A stretch of 64,000 bases of DNA from Streptococcus sp. 596553 (lineage in GTDB: Bacteria > Bacillota > Bacilli > Lactobacillales > Streptococcaceae): the NCBI RefSeq assembly GCF_900411395.1, contig NZ_OXCQ01000004.1, positions 95,606 through 159,605 on the forward strand. The letters are read 5' to 3'. Positions 49,221 to 59,465 of this stretch are shown here, piece by piece. The notes below the pieces were generated by a model. It ran no database searches. It had not been told where the DNA came from and was given only the letters and a program-made list of their open reading frames with translations. Positions within the stretch are counted from its first letter, which is position 1. Each line of letters starts with the position of its first letter. The position numbers and the translations under genes are program-made.

Positions 49221-49541
49221 ATGGAATTAACGGATAAGATTCGTCGAGTTTATCTTCCGATGACGGAAACGGGTTTTTATATCTTGTTCTGTCTGCAAAA
49301 GGAAGGTCATGGGTATAGTATTACGCAAAAGGTCAAGGAGATGACAGATTCTCAAGTTTCGATTAGTCCTGGGACTATGTATGGAACCTTGTCAAAGATG
49401 GAAAAGGATGGTTTGATTTCCTTTGTCCGAGAAGAGGAGAAGCGTAAAATCTATCAGATTACAGACTTGGGACGAAAAGTCTTAGATATTGAATTGAAAC
49501 GTATTGAACGCCTCTATAGAAACAGTCTGGAGGGAAGATGA
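49221..49541 (+). CDS. PadR family transcriptional regulator
   Basis: The 106 residues form a winged helix of the PadR type: MTETGFYILFCLQKEGHGYS, then ISPGTMYGTLSKMEKDGLIS (recognition helix), FVREEEKRKIYQITDLGRKV (wing) and a short dimer helix. PadR proteins repress their own operon and neighbouring membrane or transporter genes. It starts after AGGAGGTGG and overlaps the next gene by 4 bp, so it heads a three-gene unit with two DUF2812 proteins. Repeats in front suggest autoregulation. Confidence 0.9.
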   Translation: MELTDKIRRVYLPMTETGFYILFCLQKEGHGYSITQKVKEMTDSQVSISPGTMYGTLSKMEKDGLISFVREEEKRKIYQITDLGRKVLDIELKRIERLYRNSLEGR

Positions 49542-50116
49542 TGGAAAAGAAGGTTGTTTATAGAATTGCTACCATTGCGGATTATGATAGAGAGGCTTTA
49601 TATCTTAGAAAAATGCATGCTGAGGGCTGGAAGCTCAAGGAAGTAACCTACTCTAACTTAGTAGTTGCGGTTAAGTATACTTTTGAACAGTGCCAACCGA
49701 AGCAGGTGTCTTATCAGTTGGACTTTTATCCCATGAAAAAATCAGAGAGAGCCTCCTATTTACAATTATTTAAAGACTGTGGCTGGGATCATATTACAGA
49801 CTTTAATGGGTTTTCCTACTTTAGAAAGCTTCATTCTGGAATTGAGTCGGATGCCGAGTTTGAAATTTATAATGACGCGGCCGGGAAGTTAGCTATGGTC
49901 AAACGGATTTTAACGAGGCGGATGCTTCCTATTTTGCTTCTCTTTTTAGCTCTACTACCGGTTTTCTCAAAGTTTGTCAGTGGAGGTAGTTCTTTCAGTT
50001 GGGTAGTGTTTTTGATTTTCATAATAGATTGGGTTTTATTGATAGTTTTTGCGATTCAGATTTCTTATATTTTTTGGAGCTTGTTTCAAAAATGGAAAGA
50101 ATTATCTGACAAATAA
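49538..50116 (+). CDS. DUF2812 membrane protein
   Basis: The 192 residues have a soluble N-terminal DUF2812 part (DREALYLRKMHAEGWKLKEV, YTFEQCQPKQVSYQLDFYP, LFKDCGWDHITDFNGFSYFR) up to about residue 130. Two hydrophobic segments follow (MLPILLLFLALLPVFSKFV and VVFLIFIIDWVLLIVFAIQI). It is translationally coupled to the PadR-like gene. DUF2812 proteins usually sit beside PadR regulators, and their activity is unknown. The second ATG, 3 bp on, is an equally possible start. Confidence 0.82.
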   Translation: MMEKKVVYRIATIADYDREALYLRKMHAEGWKLKEVTYSNLVVAVKYTFEQCQPKQVSYQLDFYPMKKSERASYLQLFKDCGWDHITDFNGFSYFRKLHSGIESDAEFEIYNDAAGKLAMVKRILTRRMLPILLLFLALLPVFSKFVSGGSSFSWVVFLIFIIDWVLLIVFAIQISYIFWSLFQKWKELSDK

Positions 50117-50150
50117 AACCATGTATGTTTTCTGATTTGGAGGTAAGGTA

Positions 50151-50654
50151 ATGAATAGCAAAGTACAATTTCGGTTTTTCACCATTGTTGATTTGGACAA
50201 GGAAGAAGAATATTTACATGAGATGCATTTGAAAGGTTGGAGGTATAGAACGAGTCGTTTTGGTTTGTTCTATTTTGACCAATGTCAACCAGACGATGTC
50301 ATCTACTGTATCTATGATTCTAGATTTCTTAAAAAATATAAGCATGAACTGCAAGATTTTAGAAATAGCGGTTGGGAATTGATAGAAGCAGGTTCTTGTT
50401 CGGTTCTTCGTAAATCATCTTTTGATTTACTTCCGGAGGATATGAGCAAGGGTCTTAGATGGGAAGTTATGCGATCTAGACTTCGTTCCTGTACAGCTAC
50501 TTTCTTAGGCGGTCTTGTTGTTTGTATGAGTTTGTTTCGAGAAGAACTGTCGCAACCTTTCTCTGTCATTTTTGTTCTATATGCCTTTATGATTTCTTAT
50601 CTAATCTATGGTTATTTCAGACTAAAAAGGAAATATCAAGTAGATGGAAGGTGA
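50151..50654 (+). CDS. DUF2812 membrane protein, second copy
   Basis: A 167-residue paralogue of the preceding gene product: DLDKEEEYLHEMHLKGWRYR, YFDQCQPDDVIYCIYD, LQDFRNSGWELIEAGSCSVL, then two hydrophobic segments near 115-158 (TATFLGGLVVCMSLF and VIFVLYAFMISYLIYG). The shared W-x-L-K/R and F-x-Q-C-Q-P motifs show a common origin with its neighbour, so it probably arose by duplication and then diverged. ATG after GGAGG. It is the last gene before the hrcA control region. Confidence 0.8.
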   Translation: MNSKVQFRFFTIVDLDKEEEYLHEMHLKGWRYRTSRFGLFYFDQCQPDDVIYCIYDSRFLKKYKHELQDFRNSGWELIEAGSCSVLRKSSFDLLPEDMSKGLRWEVMRSRLRSCTATFLGGLVVCMSLFREELSQPFSVIFVLYAFMISYLIYGYFRLKRKYQVDGR

Positions 50655-50678
50655 GTTTCTCGGTCTTCAGACCGATTT

Positions 50679-50705
50679 TTAGCACTCTTGGCAAAAGAGT
50701 GCTAA
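50679..50705 (+). promoter_or_regulatory. CIRCE element 1 (HrcA operator)
   Basis: TTAGCACTC (50679-50687), N9, GAGTGCTAA (50697-50705): a perfect CIRCE sequence lying just upstream of the hrcA -35. Because T residues follow, the same hairpin may also end the upstream transcript. Confidence 0.95.
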
Positions 50706-50722
50706 TTTTTTGAGTTTTTATC

Positions 50723-50750
50723 TTGACATTCTCTTTTAAGGGTGTATAAT
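50723..50750 (+). promoter_or_regulatory. hrcA operon promoter
   Basis: TTGACA (50723-50728), a 16-bp spacer and TATAAT (50745-50750). Confidence 0.9.
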
Positions 50751-50761
50751 AGAATCATGAG

Positions 50762-50788
50762 TTAGCACTTGAGTATGTTGAGTGCTAA
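50762..50788 (+). promoter_or_regulatory. CIRCE element 2 (HrcA operator)
   Basis: TTAGCACTT, N9, GAGTGCTAA: one mismatch from consensus, located at the transcript start. With element 1 it brackets the promoter. Confidence 0.92.
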
Positions 50789-50814
50789 TCGATCAGACAG
50801 AGAGGAGTGATGAG

Positions 50815-51849
50815 GTGGTTACAGAGCGTCAGCAGGATATTTTAAATCTGATTATTGACATCTTTACCAAAACGCACGAACCTGTCGGATCCAAAGCCTT
50901 GCAAGAGTCTATTAACTCTAGCAGTGCAACCATTCGTAATGACATGGCGGCTTTAGAAAAGCAAGGTTTGCTTGAGAAGGCTCATACTTCAAGCGGTCGG
51001 ATGCCAAGTATTGCTGGTTTTCAGTACTATGTAAAACACTCACTGGATTTTGATCGACTGGCTGAAAATGAGGTTTACGAGATTGTCAAAGCCTTTGATC
51101 AGGAATTCTTCAAGCTAGAGGATATTCTGCAAGAGGCTGCTAATTTACTGACAGACTTGAGTGGCTGTACGGTAGTAGCACTGGATGTTGAGCCGAGCAG
51201 GCAACGTTTGACAGCCTTTGATATCGTTGTTTTGGGGCAGCATACAGCCTTGGCGGTATTCACCCTAGACGAGTCTCGAACGGTTACCAGTCAATTTCTG
51301 ATTCCAAGGAACTTTTTGCAGGAAGATTTGCTGAAGCTGAAGAGCATCATTCAGGAACGTTTCCTCGGCCATACCGTTCTAGATATTCACTACAAGATTC
51401 GGACGGAGATTCCGCAGATTATCCAGCGTTACTTTACAACAACGGATAATGTCATCGATCTCTTTGAACACATTTTTAAGGAAATGTTCAACGAAAACAT
51501 CGTGGTGGCGGGCAAGGTCAATCTCTTGAATTTTGCTAATCTGGCAGCCTATCAGTTCTTTGACCAACCGCAAAAGGTGGCTCTAGAGATTCGTGAGGGG
51601 TTGCGTGAAGATCAGATGCAAAACGTCCGTGTTGCAGACAGTCAAGAGTCCTGTCTAGCTGACCTAGCGGTGATTAGTAGCAAGTTCCTCATTCCTTATC
51701 GGGGAGTTGGAATTCTAGCAATTATCGGTCCTGTTAATCTGGATTATCAGCAGCTAATCAACCAAGTCAACGTAGTCAACCGTGTTTTGACTATGAAGTT
51801 GACAGATTTTTACCGCTACCTCAGCAGTAATCATTACGAAGTACATTAA
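50815..51849 (+). CDS. hrcA: Heat-inducible transcription repressor HrcA
   Basis: HrcA represses class I heat-shock operons by binding CIRCE and is kept active by GroEL. The 344 residues contain an N-terminal winged helix ([55 protein letters not shown]). A GAF-like core and dimer domain ending [13 protein letters not shown] follow. The start is GTG 50815, preceded by GAGGAGTGATGAG, which gives the family length. A GTG at 50782 lies within CIRCE 2 and is rejected. It heads hrcA-grpE-dnaK. Confidence 0.95.
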   Translation: MVTERQQDILNLIIDIFTKTHEPVGSKALQESINSSSATIRNDMAALEKQGLLEKAHTSSGRMPSIAGFQYYVKHSLDFDRLAENEVYEIVKAFDQEFFKLEDILQEAANLLTDLSGCTVVALDVEPSRQRLTAFDIVVLGQHTALAVFTLDESRTVTSQFLIPRNFLQEDLLKLKSIIQERFLGHTVLDIHYKIRTEIPQIIQRYFTTTDNVIDLFEHIFKEMFNENIVVAGKVNLLNFANLAAYQFFDQPQKVALEIREGLREDQMQNVRVADSQESCLADLAVISSKFLIPYRGVGILAIIGPVNLDYQQLINQVNVVNRVLTMKLTDFYRYLSSNHYEVH

Positions 51850-51875
51850 GATTGAAATCATTAAAGGAGGCGAAA

Positions 51876-52400
51876 ATGGCCCAAGATATAAAAAATGAAG
51901 AAGTAGAAGAAGTCCAAGAAGAGGAAGTTGTGGAAACGGTAGAAGAAACAACTCCTGAGAAGTCTGAATTGGACTTGGCAAATGAACGTGCAGATGAGTT
52001 CGAAAATAAATACCTTCGCGCTCATGCAGAAATGCAAAATATTCAACGCCGTGCCAATGAAGAGCGTCAAAACTTGCAACGTTATCGTAGCCAAGACTTG
52101 GCAAAAGCAATCCTACCATCGCTCGACAACCTTGAGCGTGCACTCGCAGTTGAAGGTTTGACAGATGATGTGAAGAAGGGCTTGGAAATGGTGCAAGAAA
52201 GCTTGATTCATGCTTTGAAAGAAGAAGGAATCGAAGAAATCGAAGTTGACGGTGAATTTGACCATAACTACCATATGGCCATCCAAACTCTCCCAGCAGA
52301 CGATGAACACCCAGCAGATACCATCGCCCAAGTTTTCCAAAAAGGCTACAAACTCCATGACCGCATCCTACGCCCAGCAATGGTAGTGGTGTACAACTAG
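51876..52400 (+). CDS. grpE: Nucleotide exchange factor GrpE
   Basis: GrpE releases ADP from DnaK to reset the chaperone cycle. The 174 residues have an acidic disordered N-terminus ([17 protein letters not shown]), then a long coiled coil ([20 protein letters not shown]) and the beta-domain motif [20 protein letters not shown], ending [18 protein letters not shown] 51876 follows AAAGGAGG, so the in-frame codons 24 bp upstream are not used. It lies 26 bp after hrcA. The gap to dnaK is unusually long and full of repeats. Confidence 0.95.
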   Translation: MAQDIKNEEVEEVQEEEVVETVEETTPEKSELDLANERADEFENKYLRAHAEMQNIQRRANEERQNLQRYRSQDLAKAILPSLDNLERALAVEGLTDDVKKGLEMVQESLIHALKEEGIEEIEVDGEFDHNYHMAIQTLPADDEHPADTIAQVFQKGYKLHDRILRPAMVVVYN

Positions 52401-52567
52401 GCAATTCTGACGGTAGCTAAAGCAACTCGTCAGAAAACGGCAATCGCTATGGCGTTTACCTAGCCTCCTTACTAACTCGTCGTCGAAATAAAATCGATTT
52501 CGACTTCTCGTGTCGCAATTTACATAATAGAAAACTTGTCCGAAACGACAATAAACTATGAAGAAAG
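52401..52567. repeat. Hairpin repeat unit behind grpE, related to that near 2.1 kb
   Basis: TTCTGACG/CGTCAGAA (about 52405-52435) is one stem. GTCGAAAT/ATTTCGAC with a 7-nt loop AAAATCG (52483-52506 region) is the second. The second shares TTACTAACT before and CTCGTGTCG after with the units at 2.1-2.4 kb, but has different arms. Confidence 0.6.
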
Positions 52568-52615
52568 ATAAAAAGTAGTTCAGCTTTGCAATAGTGAGCG
52601 AAGCGAACCAAAGAC

Positions 52616-52729
52616 GATACTCTTCGCCGTGGCGCTATCTGCGCAAACTTTGAGACCTTAGGCTCAAAGTTTAGTCAAAGAGATTGACGAAGTCAAGCTC
52701 TGACGGCGTCGCCACTTAAGAAGAGTATC
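52616..52729. repeat. BOX-like inverted-repeat element between grpE and dnaK
   Basis: Ends GATACTCTTC and GAAGAGTATC are inverted repeats like BOX termini. The interior differs: AAACTTTGAG (52645-52654) and CTCAAAGTTT (52663-52672) form a perfect 10-bp stem, and GTGGCG/CGCCAC lie near the ends. It lies within the hrcA-grpE-dnaK transcript. Confidence 0.65.
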
Positions 52730-52755
52730 AAAAAGAAAAAAGAAGATAAATTTAA

Positions 52756-54590
<1,835 letters not shown>

Positions 54591-54591
<1 letters not shown>

Positions 54592-55046
54592 TGAGTAGTA
54601 ATATTAATCTTTTTGAAGTAGTTGATTCTAAGGAACAGTACGAAAAATTCACTGCTTTGGCACGTGAAAGCTATACTGAGTTACAGAGTCAGATAAAAAA
54701 TAAATTCCAATCTGGTCAAAAAGAAGAACTATTAGAATACAAAGTAAATATTTTAGCAGAGCATGCGAATAAGGAAAATGATATAAGTATTATTAGTAAT
54801 TTGATTTTTGGTATTTTTCTACCAGCAATTGTAACGTATGTGACAGCGCTTATTCTTAATAATTTTGATAAAGATATTAGTTCTAACTCATTTCTTATCT
54901 CTCTAATTCAAATGATTTTATCAACTTTTGTTATTTTTTCAGCTATCTTTAATCTAAATAGATATAACAAGACTCTTATGAAGAGGAGAGCTAATATTTC
55001 TTTGAAAAGAGCTATAGTGTTTTTAGAAAATTATGAAGTTGATTAA
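54591..55046 (+). CDS. Hypothetical membrane protein between dnaK and dnaJ
   Basis: I do not recognise a family. The 151 residues have a soluble, helical N-terminal half (SKEQYEKFTALARESYTELQ, KEELLEYKVNILAEHANKEN). Two hydrophobic segments follow (IISNLIFGIFLPAIVTYVTALIL and FLISLIQMILSTFVIFSAIF), then a basic tail. Its ATG overlaps the dnaK stop (TAATG), so it is translationally coupled to dnaK and probably heat induced. It is noticeably more AT-rich than dnaK and dnaJ, which suits a later insertion into the operon. A terminator follows. Confidence 0.75.
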
Positions 55047-55060
55047 TAGCTTAAAGAAAT

Positions 55061-55092
55061 CCAGAGGTTGCAACCCAGCCTCTGTTTTTCGG
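55061..55092 (+). terminator. Terminator after the dnaK-linked membrane gene
   Basis: CAGAGG and CCTCTG arms around about 11 nt, then TTTTTC. Confidence 0.75.
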
Positions 55093-55315
55093 TAAAAAGG
55101 AACGACACTAATATTTTGATTCGTTTCGCAATACTAACAGAAAGGAACAAGGGTGTTCGTAACTGAACACGGGTTCCCAAATTTCTTACTCAATATAACA
55201 GAAAGGAATTGAACCCGACCTAAATTCTCGGAAAAAAGATAAATCTGCCTAGGAGCATCGCTCCAGCGTCAGATTTCCTATTTTTCAGTCGAATTTTACG
55301 GTCTTGGTATCTTGT
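55093..55315. repeat. Hairpins and short direct repeats before dnaJ
   Basis: AACAGAAAGGAA occurs twice (about 55136 and 55198). GTGTTC/GAACAC forms a small stem near 55152-55169. AAATCTG/CAGATTT with inner GGAGC/GCTCC (about 55244-55279), then CCTATTTTTC, resembles a terminator 30 nt before dnaJ. Confidence 0.5.
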
Positions 55316-56455
55316 ATGAACAATACTGAATTTTATGATCGTCTGGGGGTGTCAAAAAACGCTTCGGCAGACGAGATCAAAAAGGCTTATCGTAAGCTTT
55401 CGAAAAAATACCACCCAGATATCAACAAGGAGCCTGGTGCTGAGGAAAAGTACAAGGAAGTTCAGGAAGCCTATGAGACTTTGAGTGATGACCAAAAACG
55501 TGCTGCCTATGACCAATATGGTGCGGCTGGAGCCAACGGTGGATTTGGAGGCTTCGGTGGTGGAGCTGGCGGTTTCAACGGGGCAGGTGGCTTCGGTGGT
55601 TTTGAGGATATTTTTTCAAGTTTCTTTGGCGGAGGCGGAGCTTCGCGCAATCCAAATGCTCCTCGTCAGGGGGATGACCTCCAGTATCGTGTGAACTTGA
55701 CCTTTGAAGAAGCTATTTTTGGAGCTGAAAAAGAAGTCAAATATAACCGTGAAGCTAGCTGTAGTACATGTAACGGTTCTGGTGCTAAGCCAGGAACAAG
55801 TCCAGTCACTTGTGGACGCTGTCATGGCGCTGGTGTCATTAACGTCGATACGCAGACTCCGCTTGGTATGATGCGTCGCCAAGTAACCTGTGATGTCTGT
55901 CATGGGCGCGGAAAAGAAATCAAAGATCCATGTACAACCTGTCATGGAACAGGTCATGAAAAACAAGCTCATAGTGTACATGTGAAAATCCCTGCTGGTG
56001 TGGAAACCGGTCAACAAATTCGCCTAGCTGGTCAAGGTGAAGCTGGATTTAACGGTGGACCTTATGGTGACTTGTATGTAGTGGTTTCTGTGGAAGCCAG
56101 CGACAAATTTGAACGTGAAGGAACCACTATCTTCTACAATCTCAACCTCAACTTTGTCCAAGCAGCTCTTGGTGACACAGTAGATATCCCGACTGTTCAC
56201 GGCGATGTTGAATTGGTTATCCCAGAGGGAACTCAGACTGGTAAGAAATTCCGTCTACGTGGCAAGGGAGCTCCGAGCCTTCGTGGTGGTGCAGTTGGTG
56301 ACCAATATGTTACCGTTAATGTCGTAACACCGACAGGTTTGAACGAACGCCAAAAAGCTGCTCTTAAAGAATTCGCAGCTGCTGGTGATTTAAAAGTCAA
56401 TCCAAAGAAAAAAGGCTTCTTTGACCATATTAAAGATGCCTTTGAAGGAGAATAA
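55316..56455 (+). CDS. dnaJ: Chaperone DnaJ (Hsp40)
   Basis: DnaJ delivers unfolded proteins to DnaK and stimulates its ATPase. The 379-residue class I form has a J domain ([23 protein letters not shown] in KKYHPDINK) and a Gly/Phe-rich stretch at 75-115. Four zinc-finger repeats follow ([32 protein letters not shown]), then the C-terminal substrate domains. ATG 55316 matches the family start, but no good ribosome site lies in front; the nearest purines are GGTCTTGG. It is separated from dnaK by a membrane gene and hairpins. Confidence 0.95.
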   Translation: MNNTEFYDRLGVSKNASADEIKKAYRKLSKKYHPDINKEPGAEEKYKEVQEAYETLSDDQKRAAYDQYGAAGANGGFGGFGGGAGGFNGAGGFGGFEDIFSSFFGGGGASRNPNAPRQGDDLQYRVNLTFEEAIFGAEKEVKYNREASCSTCNGSGAKPGTSPVTCGRCHGAGVINVDTQTPLGMMRRQVTCDVCHGRGKEIKDPCTTCHGTGHEKQAHSVHVKIPAGVETGQQIRLAGQGEAGFNGGPYGDLYVVVSVEASDKFEREGTTIFYNLNLNFVQAALGDTVDIPTVHGDVELVIPEGTQTGKKFRLRGKGAPSLRGGAVGDQYVTVNVVTPTGLNERQKAALKEFAAAGDLKVNPKKKGFFDHIKDAFEGE

Positions 56456-56458
56456 AAG

Positions 56459-56490
56459 TAAAGAGAGTCGTTGGGCTCTTTTTATTTATA
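56459..56490 (+). terminator. dnaJ terminator
   Basis: AAAGAG and CTCTTT arms around AGTCGTTGGG, then TTATTTAT. A near copy with GAGCC/GGCTC arms lies at 56827-56852. Confidence 0.75.
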
Positions 56491-56549
56491 GATTTTTTAA
56501 GACTTTCCTTAAGTAATGACGGACGGTAGCGACCTTCTTCGAAGTTCCA

Positions 56550-56613
56550 TACCTAAACTTTGAGTCTAGGTATCAAAGTTTCCGAACACCTGAAACCAAG
56601 CTGTTTCAGGTGT
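56550..56613. repeat. Interlocked hairpins downstream of dnaJ
   Basis: ATACCTA (56550-56556) pairs with TAGGTAT (56567-56573), and AAACTTTGA (56555-56563) with TCAAAGTTT (56573-56581). The two stems interlock. A separate perfect stem CACCTGAAAC/GTTTCAGGTG then TTTTC follows at about 56587-56616. Confidence 0.55.
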
Positions 56614-56650
56614 TTTCATTACGGTGGACAGTCTGGGGAAGTATTCGATT

Positions 56651-56758
56651 TATACTCAATGAAAATCAAAGAGCAAACTAGGAAACTAGCCGCAGGCTGT
56701 ACTTGAGTACGGCAAGGCGACGTTGACACGGTTTGAATTTGATTTTCGAAGAGTATTA
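56651..56758 (+). repeat. BOX element (short form)
   Basis: TATACTCAATGAAAATCAAA to TTTTCGAAGAGTATTA with an abridged middle (GGCTGTACTTGAGTACGGC) and boxC GACGTTGACACGG. Confidence 0.88.
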
Positions 56759-56826
56759 GTTGTGAAATGGTGAATGAGTTTTCTAAATTATGATGTATAG
56801 TTAATGGGATATAACTTGTTTACCTT

Positions 56827-56852
56827 TTAAAAAAGAGCCGTTGGGCTCTTTT
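56827..56852. terminator. Bidirectional terminator
   Basis: AAAAAAGAGCC and GGCTCTTTTT around GTTG, with A and T runs on both sides. It terminates the leftward pair that follows. Confidence 0.85.
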
Positions 56853-57139
56853 TACTTATCTTCGATTTCCTGTGTTTCTTTGATCACAGCTAGTCTAGTC
56901 TGGATATCTTTTTCCAAGACCTTAAACTTGTAAGTCAGGTCTTCTTGGTATTCCTTGATGAGTTCTTTTTGCTGGTCAATGATTTGCAGGCTGTTTTGGA
57001 TAATATCCACATCGTCCTTGATAGCTTGAACGCGGTCAGTGGTATTCAAGACTTCATCTGTGATGGTTTGGCGATTTTTTGTGACCAGATAACTTCCGGC
57101 TGCAGCTCCTACAAATAGCAGTAGATTGGATAATTTCAT
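56852..57139 (-). CDS. Small membrane-anchored coiled-coil protein
   Basis: The 95 residues have an N-terminal membrane anchor (LSNLLLFVGAAAGSYLVTK) followed by a charged helix with heptad pattern (DRVQAIKDDVDIIQNSLQII to IQTRLAVIKETQEIEDK). This resembles YtxH/DUF948-type small proteins, but I cannot name one. ATG after AAGGAG. It starts 9 bp after the HIT gene stop on the same strand, so the two are one operon. No function assigned. Confidence 0.75.
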   Translation of the reverse strand: MKLSNLLLFVGAAAGSYLVTKNRQTITDEVLNTTDRVQAIKDDVDIIQNSLQIIDQQKELIKEYQEDLTYKFKVLEKDIQTRLAVIKETQEIEDK

Positions 57140-57148
57140 AGCAACTCC

Positions 57149-57559
57149 TTAGGCGTTTTTGATGGTTTCAGCGACTTGAGCAAGTTTGTCAAAGTCTGGT
57201 TCGTGTGCGATAAAATCAATCTTGAGGTCATCGTTCGCACTGTAGCGAGGTACGAGGTGAACGTGGGTATGAAAGACTGTTTGCCCTGCAATTTCTTCAC
57301 AGTTGGCAATGATATTCATACCAACAGCCTTGGTAGCTTTCGTGACTTTTTGAGCCACTTTTGGTACTTGGGCAAAGAGTTGGCTGGCGCTCGTAGCGTC
57401 CATTTCCAAGAGATTACGATAGTGTTCTTTGGGTACGACCAAGGTATGTCCTGGTGTCACTTGAGAGATATCAAGAAAGGCAAGAACCTGCTCATCTTCA
57501 TATACTTTTGAAGCAGGAATTTCCCCTGCGATGATTTTACAAAAAATGCAATCTGACAT
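57149..57559 (-). CDS. HIT family hydrolase
   Basis: A 136-residue histidine-triad protein (Hint branch) that hydrolyses nucleoside phosphoramidates or similar compounds. It starts CIFCKIIAGEIPASKVYEDE, with the zinc-type Cys pair. Strands AFLDISQVTPGHTLVVPKEH and the catalytic triad HTHVHLVPR near residue 97 follow. It is divergent from the ecsAB genes, with about 65 bp between them, and is co-transcribed with the small coiled-coil gene. The natural substrate is unknown. Confidence 0.93.
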   Translation of the reverse strand: MSDCIFCKIIAGEIPASKVYEDEQVLAFLDISQVTPGHTLVVPKEHYRNLLEMDATSASQLFAQVPKVAQKVTKATKAVGMNIIANCEEIAGQTVFHTHVHLVPRYSANDDLKIDFIAHEPDFDKLAQVAETIKNA

Positions 57560-57626
57560 AAAATCTACCTCTACTGTATTGAATTTTGATATAATATAGC
57601 TACATTATACCAGATTTGGAGAAAAT

Positions 57627-58358
57627 ATGTTAGAAATTAAAAACCTGACAGGTGGTTATGTCCATGTCCCTGTCTTGAAAGATGTGTCTTTTACTGTTGA
57701 AAGTGGGCAGTTGGTTGGTTTGATTGGTCTCAATGGTGCTGGGAAATCAACGACAATCAATGAGATTATCGGTCTGTTGACACCTTATAGTGGCTCCATC
57801 AATATCAATGGTCTGACCCTGCAAGAAGACGCGACTAGCTACCGCAAGCAAATTGGCTACATTCCTGAAACGCCCAGCCTGTATGAGGAATTGACCCTCA
57901 GAGAGCATATCGAAACGGTTGCTATGGCTTATGGTATTGACCAGAAAGTGGCTTTTGATCGAGTGGAACCTTTGTTAAAAATGTTCCGTCTGGACCAGAA
58001 ATTAGATTGGTTCCCTGTTCATTTTTCCAAAGGGATGAAGCAGAAGGTCATGATTATTTGTGCTTTTGTGGTGGATCCGAGTCTTTTCATCGTGGATGAG
58101 CCTTTCCTTGGGCTCGATCCGCTGGCTATTTCTGACTTGATTCAGCTTTTGGAAGTGGAAAAGCAAAAGGGCAAGTCCATTCTCATGAGTACCCACGTGC
58201 TGGATTCGGCGGAGAAGATGTGTGATGCCTTTGTCATTCTCCACAAAGGGGAAGTGCGTGCTAAGGGAAATCTCCTGCAACTGCGCGAAGCCTTTAACAT
58301 GCCTGAGGCTAGTTTGAATGATATTTACTTGGCTCTGACCAAAGAGGAGGAGCTATGA
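57627..58358 (+). CDS. ecsA: ABC transporter ATP-binding protein EcsA
   Basis: The 243-residue ATPase has Walker A GLNGAGKST near residue 36, Q-loop GYIPETP, a degenerate signature FSKGMKQKVMII near 132, Walker B LFIVDEPFLGLD and H-loop MSTHVL. The S-K-G-M form of the signature is typical of EcsA-type exporters. In Bacillus, EcsAB affects secretion, competence and peptide pheromone maturation. ATG after TTTGGAG. It overlaps ecsB by 4 bp (ATGA). Confidence 0.92.
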   Translation: MLEIKNLTGGYVHVPVLKDVSFTVESGQLVGLIGLNGAGKSTTINEIIGLLTPYSGSININGLTLQEDATSYRKQIGYIPETPSLYEELTLREHIETVAMAYGIDQKVAFDRVEPLLKMFRLDQKLDWFPVHFSKGMKQKVMIICAFVVDPSLFIVDEPFLGLDPLAISDLIQLLEVEKQKGKSILMSTHVLDSAEKMCDAFVILHKGEVRAKGNLLQLREAFNMPEASLNDIYLALTKEEEL

Positions 58359-59404
58359 AAGACTTGTTTTTAAAGAGAAAGCAGGCTTTTCGTAAGGAGT
58401 GTGTCGGTTATTTGCGCTATGTTCTCAATGACCACTTTGTCTTGTTCCTGCTTGTCCTGCTGGGCTTTCTAGCCTACCAGTACAGTCAACTCTTGCAACA
58501 TTTTCCTGAAAATCATTGGCCTATCCTTTTGTTTGTAGGAATTACGTCTGTTTTACTTTTGCTTTGGGGAGGAATTGCCACCTATATGGAGGCTCCAGAC
58601 AAGCTCTTTCTCTTGGTCGGAGAAGAGGAAATCAAGCTTCATCTTAAGCGTCAAACTGGCATTTCCCTAGTCTTTTGGCTCTTTGCCCAGACCCTTTTCT
58701 TGCTGTTATTTGCGCCTTTATTTTTGGCAATGGGTTATGACTTGCCAGTTTTTCTGGTCTATGTGCTTTTATTGGGGGTAGGTAAATATTTCCTCTTTCG
58801 TCAAAAGGCCAGCAAATTTTTCACTGAAACTGGACTAGACTGGGATTATGTTATTTCCCAAGAAAGCAAGCGCAAGCAAGTCTTGCTTCGTTTCTTTGCC
58901 CTCTTTACCCAGGTAAAGGGAATTTCAAATAGCGTCAAGCGGCGTGCCTATCTGGACTTTATCCTAAAGGCTGTTCAGAAGGTGCCTGGAAAGATGTGGC
59001 AAAATCTCTATCTGCGTTCTTATCTGCGAAATGGAGATCTTTTTGCGCTCAGTCTCCGTCTGCTCTTGCTTTCCATACTGGCACAGGTCTTTATCGAGCA
59101 AGCTTGGATTGCGACAGCAGTGGTGGTTCTCTTTAACTACCTCTTGCTCTTCCAGTTGCTGGCCCTATATCATGCCTTTGACTACCAGTATTTGACCCAA
59201 CTCTTTCCGCTGGACAAGGGGCAAAAGGAAAAAGGCTTGCAGGCTGTAGTCAGAGGATTGACCAGTTTGGTCTTAGTAGTGGAATTAGTTGTTGGGTTGA
59301 TTACCTTCCAAGAAAAACTAGCCCTTCTAGCCTTACTGGGAGCTGGTTTGGTTTTACTAGTCTTGTACTTACCTTATCAAGTAAAACGTCAGATGCAGGA
59401 CTAA
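58355..59404 (+). CDS. ecsB: ABC transporter permease EcsB
   Basis: The 349-residue membrane protein has five to seven hydrophobic segments (FVLFLLVLLGFLAYQY, ILLFVGITSVLLLLWGGIA, LVFWLFAQTLFLLLFAPLF, LLLLSILAQVFIEQAW, LVLVVELVVGLITF). They are separated by basic loops, and a conserved segment KGISNSVKRRAYLDFILK lies near residue 190. This is the EcsB layout, and EcsA directly precedes it with coupled translation. The exported compound is unknown. A strong terminator follows, shared with convergent blpT. Confidence 0.9.
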   Translation: MKDLFLKRKQAFRKECVGYLRYVLNDHFVLFLLVLLGFLAYQYSQLLQHFPENHWPILLFVGITSVLLLLWGGIATYMEAPDKLFLLVGEEEIKLHLKRQTGISLVFWLFAQTLFLLLFAPLFLAMGYDLPVFLVYVLLLGVGKYFLFRQKASKFFTETGLDWDYVISQESKRKQVLLRFFALFTQVKGISNSVKRRAYLDFILKAVQKVPGKMWQNLYLRSYLRNGDLFALSLRLLLLSILAQVFIEQAWIATAVVVLFNYLLLFQLLALYHAFDYQYLTQLFPLDKGQKEKGLQAVVRGLTSLVLVVELVVGLITFQEKLALLALLGAGLVLLVLYLPYQVKRQMQD

Positions 59405-59426
59405 GATGCTTATATGATATTAAAAA

Positions 59427-59463
59427 AGAAGTTGAGTTCAGTTTGTCTCAGCTTCTTTTTAGT
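59427..59463. terminator. Terminator between ecsB and blpT
   Basis: AAGAAGTTGAG and CTCAGCTTCTT arms around a 10-nt loop, then TTTTAG; it can serve both convergent genes. Confidence 0.8.
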
Positions 59464-59465
59464 TG

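Noticed and set aside
51754..52404. Open frame of 216 codons opposite grpE
   Set aside because: His/Leu-rich shadow frame without any supporting signal.
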